A stretch of 64,000 bases of DNA, taken from assembly GCA_913048385.1 (NCBI GenBank), contig CAJWVZ010000007.1, positions 44,639 to 108,638 of the forward strand, in the 5' to 3' direction. Shown one piece after another: positions 21,113 through 30,423 of the stretch; position 1 is the stretch's first letter, and every line of letters starts with the position of its first letter. Source of the stretch: an uncultured Gammaproteobacteria bacterium (GTDB lineage Bacteria > Pseudomonadota > Gammaproteobacteria > Pseudomonadales > Pseudohongiellaceae). Under the pieces are notes generated by a model. It was given only the letters and a program-made list of their open reading frames with translations, ran no database searches and was not told where the DNA came from. A program made the translations under genes and the position numbers.

Positions 21113-21520
21113 ATGAAACAAGGTTTAATGAAGAAGAGAGACGCTGAAGAGGCGGGTGAAATCGACTTAACCCCAATGTTAGACGTTGTATTTATTCTTC
21201 TGATATTTTTCATTGTTACATCAGTGTTTGTGACTGAGGCGGGCATTGAGGTTACGCGACCTGAAGCTTCCACTGCAGAGGCTACCTCAGGGGATTTGAT
21301 CTTAATTGCCATCGGTCAAAATGGTGACATTTGGATCGACGGAGATCAAATTGATCCCAGATTTATAAGGGCCCGTTTTGAATTAAGGTTAGTTGATGCG
21401 CCCAATTCTGCGGTCATAATCCAAGCTGACGCAAACGCCGATAATGAACAGGTTATGCTGATTCTCGCGGCAGCGCGAGAGGCAAATATTGGTGACGTGT
21501 CGATTTCAGCGGAGGGGTAA
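21113..21520 (+). CDS. exbD: ExbD-type biopolymer transport protein
   Basis: The 135-residue protein has a short cytoplasmic tail, one membrane helix (about 22-43) and a periplasmic domain. The signature EIDLTPMLDVVFILLIFF contains the membrane aspartate required for proton flow in ExbD/TolR. The C-terminal ADANADNEQVMLILAAARE matches the ExbD periplasmic fold. It partners with the preceding ExbB and following TonB; the tonB start is 2 bp after its stop. Confidence 0.93.
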   Translation: MKQGLMKKRDAEEAGEIDLTPMLDVVFILLIFFIVTSVFVTEAGIEVTRPEASTAEATSGDLILIAIGQNGDIWIDGDQIDPRFIRARFELRLVDAPNSAVIIQADANADNEQVMLILAAAREANIGDVSISAEG

Positions 21521-21522
21521 AG

Positions 21523-22137
21523 ATGATTGTAATGAGATGGTCCTTATCGATGGCAATGGCGTGTGGAATAACGCTTGCTTTGTTCTACTTCATGCAGGCT
21601 CTGATCGCTACGGGGGGAGACTTGGAGCAAAATCTGTCTATTGTAAAAATTGTAGACGCAACGATGCCTGATATCGCGATGGAGGTTGTTGAAGAGATAG
21701 ATAAACCTGAACCCATTGAAGACAATACCGAAGTTCCAGAAGAGGCACCCGAGAGGCAAATAAACCTGTCTGAAGGTCCAGCAATTAACATTGATCGGGG
21801 TGGTATTGAAATTGACACAGGGTTAGAGCTGAGTAATGCCTCTATTTCGGCTACAGATGGAGATTATCTCCCATTGGTCGCGATTGCGCCTCAATACCCC
21901 ACACGAGCTGCTCAGCGCGGAATCCAAGGTTGGTGTCTTGTGAGCTTTACTGTTGACGGATTGGGTAATGTCGTTGAAGAGACCATTGAAGTTGTTGATG
22001 CGGAACCGCAATCAATTTTTGATAGATCTTCCGAGAGAGCAGCTGCGCGATTTAAGTTTCAGCCTCGCGTAATTGATGGCGTTGGAGTAGATGTTCCGGG
22101 AGTTCAGTACCTTTTTAGGTACCAGCTAGAGGATTAA
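21523..22137 (+). CDS. tonB: TonB-type energy transducer (TonB2 family)
   Basis: The 204-residue protein has an N-terminal membrane anchor (about 4-28), an acidic, proline-containing periplasmic linker (EEIDKPEPIEDN to PEEAPERQ) and a C-terminal TonB domain with PLVAIAPQYPTRAAQRGIQG, VSFTVDGLGNV and AAARFKFQPRV. The linker lacks the long Glu-Pro/Lys-Pro repeats of E. coli TonB, fitting the short TonB2 class. It transmits proton-motive force to TonB-dependent receptors. It is preceded by GAGGGG and followed 4 bp later by the TPR gene. Confidence 0.92.
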   Translation: MIVMRWSLSMAMACGITLALFYFMQALIATGGDLEQNLSIVKIVDATMPDIAMEVVEEIDKPEPIEDNTEVPEEAPERQINLSEGPAINIDRGGIEIDTGLELSNASISATDGDYLPLVAIAPQYPTRAAQRGIQGWCLVSFTVDGLGNVVEETIEVVDAEPQSIFDRSSERAAARFKFQPRVIDGVGVDVPGVQYLFRYQLED

Positions 22138-22141
22138 AAGT

Positions 22142-23500
22142 ATGTTCTTCTTTATTAAAGGTGTCATAGCACGGCTTTTTATAGTTGTTTTGGCAACTTT
22201 CGTTTTTTTGTCAATAGGACTCGCTGGTGAAGAGCAGAGGAAACCGCCTGCAGCTAGGACCTCAGGCACCCTTGGGCCACAGGTTATGCGCGCCGTAAGC
22301 GAGATTCAAGAGATGATGTCGCCAGAAGACGAGGAAGACGAGCCTGACCTTTCGGGAGCCAAAGAGGCGCTTGATGAGCTTTACGAGCGTCGATATGAAA
22401 GAATGAATGATTTTGAAAAGTCTACAGTACTGAGCTTTTTTACCAATTATTATCTAACGATTGAAGATTATTCGGGCGCTCTTGGTATTTTTGAGGAAAT
22501 ACTCACCATAGAAACGCTCAGAGAGGATACACGACTTCGGACGCTGCGTTCATTGGGGCAGCTGTATGCCGCTGAAGAGAATTGGGACAACTCGATTCGT
22601 TATTATCAAGAGTGGCGGGACCTATCGTTAGTAGAGGATGACTTGGTCTTCCGTGGCCTATCCTACGCTTACTATCAACTAGAGCAATATCCGGAGTCGC
22701 TGCCTCTCTGGCTCAGTTATATGGATATTGTGCTTACGGAGGGGGAGGAGTTAGGTAGGGATGATTATGCCTATCTTAACGGCCTTTATTTCACTCTTGA
22801 GGATTTCGAGAGCGCCTTAGATCTTACAAAGACGATGATCGTCAAGTTCGATAATCCAACGGACTGGCAGAATTTAAGTGCAATATATGCGACTCTGGAG
22901 GACGAACCTCGGCGAGTCCAGTCCCTCAATCTTTATTATCTTAAAGGTCTCATGGATGACGAAACACGCTACCTCAATTTGGGGCAGTCAATGGCAGGTT
23001 TAGAGGCGCCGTATTCGGGTGCGAAGATAATTTCCGAGGGGATCGATCGAGAGATTATTGAGGCAGATGTGGATAATGTTACAACGTTTGCGCAAATGTT
23101 GTTGATCTCTAACGAGGTTGAAGAAGCTGTTCAGCCGGCCACACAAGCTGCAGAACTTGACGAGACAGGCAACAGCTACGACACCCTAGGTTATATACAT
23201 TACGTGATGAATAACTATGAGCTTGCAAGTGAAGCATTCAATAATGCACTTGAAAAGGGCGAGCTAAGTGACAAAAATGACACTTTATTATTTTTAGCTA
23301 GGTCTGAATTGGCGCTGCAAGAGTTCGACTCTGCGCTCGAGGCAGCGAACGAAGCTGGTGAGTCAACAGATGAACGAGTTATTAAAAGCGCTAGAGACTT
23401 TGTACGACTGATCGAAGGTAGGCGAAGCTTCTATACGACAATCGCTCAGCGCAAAGCCGATGCGATAGATTTCTATCGCGGCTATCCACCACTCGACTAG
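22142..23500 (+). CDS. Secreted TPR-repeat protein of the TonB2-type operon
   Basis: The 452-residue protein has a signal peptide (about 1-28, ending IGLAG). After an acidic segment (about 60-75) it is all helical with several TPR-like repeats: SGALGIFEEILTIE, WDNSIRYYQEWRDLS, PESLPLWLSYMDI, and a late pair YDTLGYIHYVMNNYELASEAF. TPR proteins close such operons in Vibrio and relatives and are thought to assist TonB2-dependent uptake; the exact partner is unknown. A GAGGA ribosome site precedes the ATG. It is the last gene of the operon; 215 bp separate it from htpG. Confidence 0.82.
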   Translation: MFFFIKGVIARLFIVVLATFVFLSIGLAGEEQRKPPAARTSGTLGPQVMRAVSEIQEMMSPEDEEDEPDLSGAKEALDELYERRYERMNDFEKSTVLSFFTNYYLTIEDYSGALGIFEEILTIETLREDTRLRTLRSLGQLYAAEENWDNSIRYYQEWRDLSLVEDDLVFRGLSYAYYQLEQYPESLPLWLSYMDIVLTEGEELGRDDYAYLNGLYFTLEDFESALDLTKTMIVKFDNPTDWQNLSAIYATLEDEPRRVQSLNLYYLKGLMDDETRYLNLGQSMAGLEAPYSGAKIISEGIDREIIEADVDNVTTFAQMLLISNEVEEAVQPATQAAELDETGNSYDTLGYIHYVMNNYELASEAFNNALEKGELSDKNDTLLFLARSELALQEFDSALEAANEAGESTDERVIKSARDFVRLIEGRRSFYTTIAQRKADAIDFYRGYPPLD

Positions 23501-23616
23501 TTAGTTTGCGCGCCAATAAAGCTAGAAACATTTATTACCACAGGCTATTGGCCTCCGTGTCTCCCTTAGTAACGATCCTTGCTCGGCCAAGCAGGCTAAA
23601 TTAGGGTCGCCTTTCC

Positions 23617-23644
23617 CTTGAAAAATAAAACTGGGCCCCCATTT
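23617..23644 (+). promoter_or_regulatory. Heat-shock (sigma-32/RpoH) promoter of htpG
   Basis: CTTGAAA (23617-23623), a 13-bp spacer and CCCCATTT (23637-23644) match the RpoH consensus (CTTGAAA, 13-15 bp, CCCCATnT) at every defined position. Transcription would begin near 23651, about 65 nt before htpG. The gene downstream is a classical heat-shock gene, which supports the call. Confidence 0.88.
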
Positions 23645-23715
23645 CTTGAAAGAATCAGTAAATGTCTTTGAGACGTCTAATCCAATTTTCAGCTGTAAGT
23701 ATATAGGGAATGTTA

Positions 23716-25653
23716 ATGGCTAAAGCACAAGAAACGAAAAAAGAAACTCGAGGGTTTGAAACAGAAGCAAAACAACTCCTGCATTTAATGATTCATTCTC
23801 TCTACAGCAATAAAGAGATCTTTCTTAGAGAGTTAATTTCAAATGCCTCGGATGCGGCCGACAAGCTCAGGTTTGCCGCACTTTCCAATCCTAAGTTGCT
23901 GGGGAACGAAGAACCAAGTGTGTACATTGACTTCGACACTGCCAAGTCAACTATAACGATATCGGATACTGGTATCGGAATGTCTCGCGCAGAGGTTATC
24001 AATAATCTCGGAACTATAGCGAAATCAGGTACTGCTCAATTCTTTGAAAAGCTGACGGGAGATGAACAAAAAGATTCGCAATTGATTGGACAATTTGGCG
24101 TGGGTTTTTACTCGGCATTTATTGTTGCTGATAAAGTTGAGGTCCTGACACGTCGCGCGGGTCGGCCTGCTAAAGAGGCCACTATTTGGAAAAGCAAAGG
24201 CGAGGCTAACTACAGCTTAGAGGTAGGTGAGAAACCTGAGCCGGGCACTCAAATTACTTTGTTTCTAAAAGACGATGAAAAAGAATTTGCGAGCGGCTTT
24301 AGAATTAAAAGCGTCATTAAAAAGTATGCAGATCATATCGCAATTCCTGTGTATATGCCTGTAGAAGCAGCACCGGAAAGTCAGGCTCCCGATGCAGATC
24401 AAAACCAAAATGACGAGTCAACGACAACAGATCCTGGCTATGAAATTGTCAACGATGCCAAGGCACTGTGGACCAAGCCGCGAGCTAAAGTTAAGAAAAG
24501 TGAGTACAACGAGTTTTATAAGCACATAAGCCATGATTTTCAGGAGCCCTTAACCTGGAGTCATAATAAAGTTGAAGGTAAGCTTGAGTATACGAGCCTT
24601 ATTTTTTTGCCGTCTCGCGCACCATTTGATCTATGGAATAGGGACGCAGCAAGAGGGCTCAAGTTATACGTTCAGCGTGTCTTTATAATGGATGAGGCTG
24701 AGCAATTTCTCCCTCTTTATCTGCGATTTATAAAAGGGGTTGTAGACTCAAATGATATTTCGCTAAATGTTTCACGTGAAATTCTTCAAAAAGACCCTGT
24801 CGTCGATAGTATGCGATCTGCCCTAACAAAGCGCAGTCTTGATATGCTGGATAAGTTTAGGAAAAAAGATCGCGAGAAGTACACGGAATTTTGGAGTGAA
24901 TTTGGCCAAGTTCTTAAAGAGGGACCTGGTGAGGATTTTGGGAATAAAGACAAGATCGCAAAACTCTTGCAGTTTAACACGACCGAGTCGAAAGAAGACA
25001 AGCAGGACCAGGGTCTCGAAGACTATCTTGGCAGATGCAAAGCAGACCAAGACAAGATCTACTATCTTGTCGCCGAGTCTTTGAGTGCCGCAAAAAGTAG
25101 CCCCCACTTGGAGATTTTCAAAAAGAAAGGCATTGAAGTCATTCTAATGACTGATCGTATCGACGAATGGTTGATGGGTCATCTGACAGAATTTGATGGC
25201 AAGCAATTCCAGGATGTTGCTCGAGGTCAACTTGATTTAGGCAAGCTAGACAGTAAAAAGGAAAAGAGCAAACAAAAAAGTGTTGAAGAAGAGTATGCGA
25301 GCCTAGTCGAACGGGTTAGCAAGCTTCTCGACTCAAGAGTTAAGGAGGTTCGTGTTAGCCATCGATTAACCGATTCTGCTTCTTGTCTTGCAGTGGACGA
25401 TAATGATATGGGGTTGCAGATGAGAAAAATTATGGAGGCTTCAGGACAGTCAGTTCCAGAAACTAAGCCTATCCTTGAACTCAACCCGTCACATCCGCTG
25501 GTAACAAGGTTGGACAAAGAGCAGGATGAGGAAAGGTTTGGTGATATTGCGGTGGTGCTTTTTGGTCAAGCAAGTCTCGCCGAAGGAGGGCAATTGTCTG
25601 ATCCTGCGGACTTCACTTCCAAATTAAACAAACTGCTTTTACAGATTAACTAA
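23716..25653 (+). CDS. htpG: Hsp90 chaperone HtpG
   Basis: The 645-residue ATP-dependent chaperone has the GHKL ATPase domain: [20 protein letters not shown] with the catalytic glutamate and Mg2+-binding asparagine, [11 protein letters not shown], and [15 protein letters not shown] lid motif. The middle domain has [10 protein letters not shown] and [18 protein letters not shown]; the C-terminal dimerisation domain follows. Start chosen at ATG 23716, which has AGGGA 6 bases upstream; the ATG at 23710 has no room for a ribosome site. An acidic insert near residues 222-240 ([13 protein letters not shown]) lies between the domains. Heat induction is predicted from its promoter. Confidence 0.97.
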   Translation: MAKAQETKKETRGFETEAKQLLHLMIHSLYSNKEIFLRELISNASDAADKLRFAALSNPKLLGNEEPSVYIDFDTAKSTITISDTGIGMSRAEVINNLGTIAKSGTAQFFEKLTGDEQKDSQLIGQFGVGFYSAFIVADKVEVLTRRAGRPAKEATIWKSKGEANYSLEVGEKPEPGTQITLFLKDDEKEFASGFRIKSVIKKYADHIAIPVYMPVEAAPESQAPDADQNQNDESTTTDPGYEIVNDAKALWTKPRAKVKKSEYNEFYKHISHDFQEPLTWSHNKVEGKLEYTSLIFLPSRAPFDLWNRDAARGLKLYVQRVFIMDEAEQFLPLYLRFIKGVVDSNDISLNVSREILQKDPVVDSMRSALTKRSLDMLDKFRKKDREKYTEFWSEFGQVLKEGPGEDFGNKDKIAKLLQFNTTESKEDKQDQGLEDYLGRCKADQDKIYYLVAESLSAAKSSPHLEIFKKKGIEVILMTDRIDEWLMGHLTEFDGKQFQDVARGQLDLGKLDSKKEKSKQKSVEEEYASLVERVSKLLDSRVKEVRVSHRLTDSASCLAVDDNDMGLQMRKIMEASGQSVPETKPILELNPSHPLVTRLDKEQDEERFGDIAVVLFGQASLAEGGQLSDPADFTSKLNKLLLQIN

Positions 25654-25685
25654 TTCTCATAAATAACGTTCGAGCCCCTTTAGGC

Positions 25686-27446
25686 TTACATTTTGTCAAG
25701 GGGGTTGATGCCGAGCATTTCAAGTCCCTGCTTTAATGCTTCAGCCGTTAGTACTGCGATCGCCAGCCTGGTTCGACGTGTGTCCTCTAGCGCGTTTAAA
25801 ATCGGACAAGCCTCATAAAAACTCATGAATGTTCCAGCCAATTCGTATAGATAATTGCACAGCAGATTTGGGGCTAGTTCTCTTGAAACGCTGTCAAGAG
25901 CTTCATCAAGCTGTTGTATCTTTATCAACAAAGTGCGCTCTTCAGAAAAACTGATGCTAATGATTTTGTTGTCATTACAGTTAAAACGTTTTTCATATCT
26001 TACGATCAAACTTTGAATGCGGGCGTATGCATACAGCAAGTACGGAGCGGTATTGCCATCAAAAGAAAGCATAGTCTCCCAATTAAAAACATAATCGCTC
26101 GCGCGATTTTTCGAAAGATCAGCGTACTTTACTGCCGAAACACCTACTACCTCAGCAATATGCCCCTTTTGTTTATCATCCAATTCGGGATTTTTTTCTG
26201 TTACGAGCTCGAGCGCTCGTAATTCAGCCTCGTCGATTAACTCACTAAGTTTGACTAGGTCACCTGAGCGTGTCTTAAAGGGCTTTCCGTCAGAGCCCAT
26301 CATGGTGCCGTAAGGGATATGAACCAGAGAGACTTTTTCAGATTTTATTTTAGCAGTTGCTGCGACGGCAAATACTTGCTGAAAATGTAGCGTTTGTCTG
26401 GCGTCAACAACATAGAGAACCTGGTCTGCTTGCAAGGCATTTGCCCTGTAATCAATTGCGGCAAGGTCTGTTGTTGCATATAAAAAACCACCATCACTCT
26501 TTTGAACAATCACAGGCAGTGGCTCTTTATTTTTCCCAGTAAACTCAGGTAGGAAAACGCATTTAGCGCCGTCAGATGTTGATAAGAGTGACGCATTTTC
26601 TATGTCATCGACAATTTTTCCAAGAATGTGATTGTATGCGCTCTCAGGCTTGAGGTGGCTTCGATCAAGACCTACGCCTAATCTTTCATAAAGGGCGTGG
26701 CAATGCTCGAGAGACTTTTCTATAAACTTTCCCCAAAGGATCATGTGCTCTGGATCTTCCGCCTGCAGTTGCACTACGCATCGCCGTGATTCTTCAGCAA
26801 ACGCCTCATCCTGATCAAAGCGATGCTTTGCTTTTCGATAAAAGTTTTCCAAATCGCTTAAATCGCCTATCGAATTGGCTAACTCGTTTTTCGTGATCTC
26901 GCGTAAGTATGCGATCAACATGCCGAACTGAGTACCCCAATCCCCTACATGGTTTTGTCTTATCACTTCATGAGCTTTGCGTTCAAGAATTCTTGAAATC
27001 GCATCCCCAATAATAGTTCCACGGAGATGCCCGACATGCATTTCTTTCGCTAAGTTCGGTGATGAGTAATCCACTACAACACGTAACGAGGGTGATGCTG
27101 GAGAGACAAAGGTTGACGGGTCAGCCAGGAGTTCTCTAGCTCGACTAATAATCAAGTCGTTCGATATAGTTAAATTCAAAAACCCAGGACCGGCAACTTC
27201 AGCATTTGCGATTACTGTCTTCTCTTCGGCGTTGAGTAACGTGGCAACACTTAATGCCAGGTCTCGTGGATTTTGGTTAAGCTTTTTAGCAAGACCCATG
27301 AGGCCATTGACTTGATAGTCGCCGAATTCTTTTCGCGAAGAAGGGTTTACACCTGCTTCTATCAACTCAGTGCCTGTAGCTTTTAAAAGAGCTCGAAGGA
27401 CTGCAGCGCTTATAGTGTCTTTAAGACTTTTCATTGCATAAAACAT
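25686..27446 (-). CDS. argS: Arginyl-tRNA synthetase
   Basis: The 586-residue class I synthetase charges tRNA-Arg. The N-terminal Add1-type domain (about 1-110) is followed by the HIGH-containing VDYSSPNLAKEMHVGHLRG, then YVVDARQTLHFQQVF, the region MMGSDGKPFKTRSGD that takes the place of KMSKS, and a C-terminal DALR-type anticodon-binding domain. ATG at 27446 gives the full frame; the in-frame ATG at 27434 is an alternative, and neither has a good ribosome site. The gene converges with htpG and diverges from rluC. Confidence 0.96.
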   Translation of the reverse strand: MFYAMKSLKDTISAAVLRALLKATGTELIEAGVNPSSRKEFGDYQVNGLMGLAKKLNQNPRDLALSVATLLNAEEKTVIANAEVAGPGFLNLTISNDLIISRARELLADPSTFVSPASPSLRVVVDYSSPNLAKEMHVGHLRGTIIGDAISRILERKAHEVIRQNHVGDWGTQFGMLIAYLREITKNELANSIGDLSDLENFYRKAKHRFDQDEAFAEESRRCVVQLQAEDPEHMILWGKFIEKSLEHCHALYERLGVGLDRSHLKPESAYNHILGKIVDDIENASLLSTSDGAKCVFLPEFTGKNKEPLPVIVQKSDGGFLYATTDLAAIDYRANALQADQVLYVVDARQTLHFQQVFAVAATAKIKSEKVSLVHIPYGTMMGSDGKPFKTRSGDLVKLSELIDEAELRALELVTEKNPELDDKQKGHIAEVVGVSAVKYADLSKNRASDYVFNWETMLSFDGNTAPYLLYAYARIQSLIVRYEKRFNCNDNKIISISFSEERTLLIKIQQLDEALDSVSRELAPNLLCNYLYELAGTFMSFYEACPILNALEDTRRTRLAIAVLTAEALKQGLEMLGINPLDKM

Positions 27447-27531
27447 AAAAATAGAAAACGATATTGTACACTAAAGAACAGGGCCATATGGTGTAAAATA
27501 CCCTGAGGTGGTGACTAGGAATTGAAGTAGC

Positions 27532-28491
27532 GTGTTAACTACAGATGAAAATTCAGAAATGCAAGCGAGCAAGGTAAACTTTGTCGCTGTGGAAGAAGCG
27601 CAGGTTGGCCAGCGATTAGATAATTTCTTAATGCGTTTTTTTAGATCAGTTCCCCGAGCGCACATATATCGTTTGATACGAAAAGGGCAAGTACGTGTAG
27701 ATAAAAAACGATGTAAACCAGATTACAAACTATGCGTTGGTGAAGTCGTCAGGGTCCCCCCTGTTAGAGTAAGCAGCAGTAATATTCCTGATATCGGCAC
27801 AATATTAAAAGAAACGCTTCTTAACAGTATATTGTTTGAGACAGACGACTGCATAGTTTTGAACAAACCATCGGGTCTTGCTGTTCACCTTGGCACCGAC
27901 GTTAATCTGGGGCTAATAGAAGGCGTAAGACAAGTTAAGCCGGATTGGGCAAAAGCGGAACTGGCCCATAGGCTTGATCGGGGCACATCTGGATGCATTA
28001 TAATTAGTAAGAACAACCAGTACCTAAGATTTATTCAAGATAAGTTTCGAACACAAGCGCTGCGTAAGGAATATATCGCGGTTGTTCATGGTGATTGGCT
28101 CGACACATGTGTCACAGTGCAAGCGGCCCTACAGAAGGATAAAGAAAATTCTGGTCAGGCCATTGTTCGTGTTAACAAAAATGGAAAGTTCGCTAAAACT
28201 GAGTTTCATCTTAAAAAGAGCTTCGGGTATGCAAGTCTTATCAAAGCCGTGCCGGAAACTGGTAGAACCCATCAAATCAGAGTTCACTGCCAGTATTCTG
28301 GTCACGCTATCGTTGGCGACAGGAAGTATAAGTCAAAACAGCATGACAACAGGCTAGGTAAGGCCTCTCGTCTTTATCTTCATTCTCATGCGATAACGTT
28401 CCCCACCACGTTTGAAGGGGAGAGTATACGAATTACAGCTCCCATGGATGAATCATTTTCCGACCTGTTGAAACATCTTAACGAGGTTTAA
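27532..28491 (+). CDS. rluC: 23S rRNA pseudouridine synthase RluC
   Basis: The 319-residue enzyme isomerises uridines 955, 2504 and 2580 of 23S rRNA in E. coli. It has an N-terminal S4 RNA-binding domain (about residues 20-80, RLDNFLMRFF and RKGQVRV) and the RluA-type catalytic domain with AHRLDRGTSGCIIISK containing the catalytic aspartate, RKEYIAVVHG, and PETGRTHQIRVH. The start is GTG 27532 or ATG 27559; both leave the S4 domain intact. In E. coli rluC is divergent from rne; here the divergent neighbour is argS. Confidence 0.92.
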   Translation: MLTTDENSEMQASKVNFVAVEEAQVGQRLDNFLMRFFRSVPRAHIYRLIRKGQVRVDKKRCKPDYKLCVGEVVRVPPVRVSSSNIPDIGTILKETLLNSILFETDDCIVLNKPSGLAVHLGTDVNLGLIEGVRQVKPDWAKAELAHRLDRGTSGCIIISKNNQYLRFIQDKFRTQALRKEYIAVVHGDWLDTCVTVQAALQKDKENSGQAIVRVNKNGKFAKTEFHLKKSFGYASLIKAVPETGRTHQIRVHCQYSGHAIVGDRKYKSKQHDNRLGKASRLYLHSHAITFPTTFEGESIRITAPMDESFSDLLKHLNEV

Positions 28492-28526
28492 TAAGCTTTA
28501 TTTAATGTTAATAACGCCTTAAGTCT

Positions 28527-28555
28527 TTGACAGAATCGCTACGGACGCCTATCAT
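28527..28555 (+). promoter_or_regulatory. Sigma-70 promoter of the yceD-rpmF-fab operon
   Basis: TTGACA (28527-28532), a 17-bp spacer and TATCAT (28550-28555) make a near-consensus promoter. Predicted start near 28562 gives a leader of about 37 nt before yceD. Confidence 0.75.
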
Positions 28556-28598
28556 CTTGCCGTCAAAAAATGACTAAACGACAAATACTGAATCATTC

Positions 28599-29105
28599 AT
28601 GCAATTTCCGAATTATATCGATACCCGAAAAGCTTTCGATCAGGGAATGTCTTTTCAAGGCCGTGTGGACAAGAAACGACTGTTGAGACTTGTAGAGGTC
28701 ATGGCACAGCCGGGCAGGCTAGAAGTAGACGCTAGCTTGCGAGTTTTTCGTGACGATAACAATTTTCGTAGAATTTCTGGTGCTGTCAAAGGTGTGATAA
28801 GTGTCTACTGCCAGCGATGCTTAAATCCTTTAGTGTTGAAGATACATGACGATATCAACTTAGTTCTACTTGAAAGTGAAGGTGAACTAACAAATTTAGA
28901 ATCAGGCTTAGACCCCTGGATAATCGATGGCACATATCTAGACCCTTCAGAAATAATAGAAGAGCAAGTACTACTTAGCATGCCTATTGTTAGCTTTCAT
29001 GATGAAGGGGAATGCTCAAATGATATAATAGATGGTATAATGGTAGAAGATTCCGATCGAGAGCTTAAGGAAAATCCATTCGATGTCCTAAAAACTCTGT
29101 TGTAG
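28599..29105 (+). CDS. yceD: YceD / DUF177 family protein (23S rRNA accumulation)
   Basis: The 168-residue protein belongs to the YceD (DUF177) family, which in E. coli is co-transcribed with rpmF and is linked to 23S rRNA accumulation. The recognisable core is VYCQRCLNPLVLKIHDDINLVLLESE with the CxxC pair, then the acidic EEQVLLSMPIVSFHDEGEC and a C-terminal NPFDVLKTL that matches family members ending in NPFAVLKNL. It starts 21 bp before rpmF. No good ribosome site precedes the ATG. Confidence 0.88.
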   Translation: MQFPNYIDTRKAFDQGMSFQGRVDKKRLLRLVEVMAQPGRLEVDASLRVFRDDNNFRRISGAVKGVISVYCQRCLNPLVLKIHDDINLVLLESEGELTNLESGLDPWIIDGTYLDPSEIIEEQVLLSMPIVSFHDEGECSNDIIDGIMVEDSDRELKENPFDVLKTLL

Positions 29106-29126
29106 AAATTTCAATAAGGTGAAGAA

Positions 29127-29306
29127 ATGGCAGTTCAAAAAAGCAAGGTTACGCGCTCTCGCAGGGGAAAGCGTCGCACACACGATAAACTCTCAGAGCC
29201 GACTTTATCTACAGATAAAACTACTGGAGAAGTTCATCGCAGGCACCATATTACAAGCGATGGATTCTACAAAGGGAAGAAAGTTCTCGAGCTCGGAGGG
29301 GATTAG
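29127..29306 (+). CDS. rpmF: 50S ribosomal protein L32
   Basis: The small 59-residue basic ribosomal protein reads [20 protein letters not shown] at its N-terminus, then a conserved middle with [15 protein letters not shown] and the end FYKGKKVL. These are the diagnostic L32 features. It has a ribosome site AAGGTGAAG 5-9 bases before the ATG. It sits directly after yceD as in nearly all proteobacteria, but plsX, the usual next gene, is absent. Confidence 0.96.
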   Translation: MAVQKSKVTRSRRGKRRTHDKLSEPTLSTDKTTGEVHRRHHITSDGFYKGKKVLELGGD

Positions 29307-29428
29307 CTCCTTCGAGCCTTACATCATCTTGAGGCTATTTTAGGGAGCCTGAGCATCTTCAGCTGGGATTGTGGGCTGGTGTTTCCAGTTTGCCGATTCC
29401 ACCCTTTTCTTTTTGTGTAGGATCTCAT

Positions 29429-30370
29429 ATGAATGATTTTGGATTCGTTTTCCCCGGTCAAGGGTCCCAGCATCCCGGAATGCTGTCAGATTTAGCTCGT
29501 AAATACCCAATAATCCAACAGACCTTTATAGAAGCCAGTGATGTTTTGGGTAAGAATCTGTGGACCATTGCGCAAGACAATCCAAACAATGAGCTAAACG
29601 ATACTTCAATCACGCAGCCGGTGTTGATGACTGCGTCAGTTGCCATTTGGCGGCTTTGGCAGATGCAAGGAGGTCTTAATCCTGCTTTATTATCAGGCCA
29701 TAGTCTCGGGGAATATTCCGCATTGGTATGCGCTGAAGCCATCTCATTCTCCGATGCGATAAAACTCGTACATCAGCGAGGACTATACATGCAAGAGGCC
29801 GTCCCTGCCGGGGTCGGAAAAATGGCAGCAATTCTTGGTCTTGACGCCGCGTCAATCGAGACGGCTTGCAATCAATCAGAGCAATATGGTGTGGCTTCTA
29901 TTGCTAACTATAATTCTCCAGGCCAAATAGTAATTGCCGGCGATGCACAGGCGGTCGATACAGCCTCGGCATTATGTACTGAAGCCGGAGCGAAGCGAAT
30001 AGTAGAGCTTAATGTGAGTGTTCCGTCACATTGTGAACTAATGAAGCCTGCAGCTGATAAGTTAAAGCATGTTCTGGATACGACTCTATTTCAAACACCA
30101 CGGATACCAATCGTTCAAAATGTTGATGCAGAAAGATCCGATTCCGCCAGTGCAATTAAAGATAGATTAATTAACCAATTATTTAAACCAGTTCTTTGGA
30201 TTCAATGTTTAGCAGTACTCCGACACGCGGGTTGTACAAGTCTTGTTGAGTGCGGTCCAGGTAAAATCTTGTCCGGGTTAACGAAAAGATCAGAGCCGAC
30301 CATGTCATCCCTCCCAACCCATGATTTATCCAGCATTTCAATTGCACTTGCCCATTGTCAAAATAATTAA
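29429..30370 (+). CDS. fabD: Malonyl-CoA:ACP transacylase
   Basis: The 313-residue enzyme loads malonyl groups onto acyl carrier protein for fatty-acid synthesis. FVFPGQGSQHPGML opens the protein; LSGHSLGEYSALVCAEA contains the nucleophilic serine; VPSHCELMKPAADKL carries the catalytic histidine. The frame extends upstream to 29369, but ATG 29429 has AGGA ahead and gives the family-typical start MNDFGFVFPGQG. It lies 122 bp after rpmF, a space in which plsX and fabH would be expected. Confidence 0.95.
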   Translation: MNDFGFVFPGQGSQHPGMLSDLARKYPIIQQTFIEASDVLGKNLWTIAQDNPNNELNDTSITQPVLMTASVAIWRLWQMQGGLNPALLSGHSLGEYSALVCAEAISFSDAIKLVHQRGLYMQEAVPAGVGKMAAILGLDAASIETACNQSEQYGVASIANYNSPGQIVIAGDAQAVDTASALCTEAGAKRIVELNVSVPSHCELMKPAADKLKHVLDTTLFQTPRIPIVQNVDAERSDSASAIKDRLINQLFKPVLWIQCLAVLRHAGCTSLVECGPGKILSGLTKRSEPTMSSLPTHDLSSISIALAHCQNN

Positions 30371-30423
30371 TCATTCACTGAAAAGCTTAGCAATCTACAT
30401 ACTTGTGTTTATGGATCTATTAT

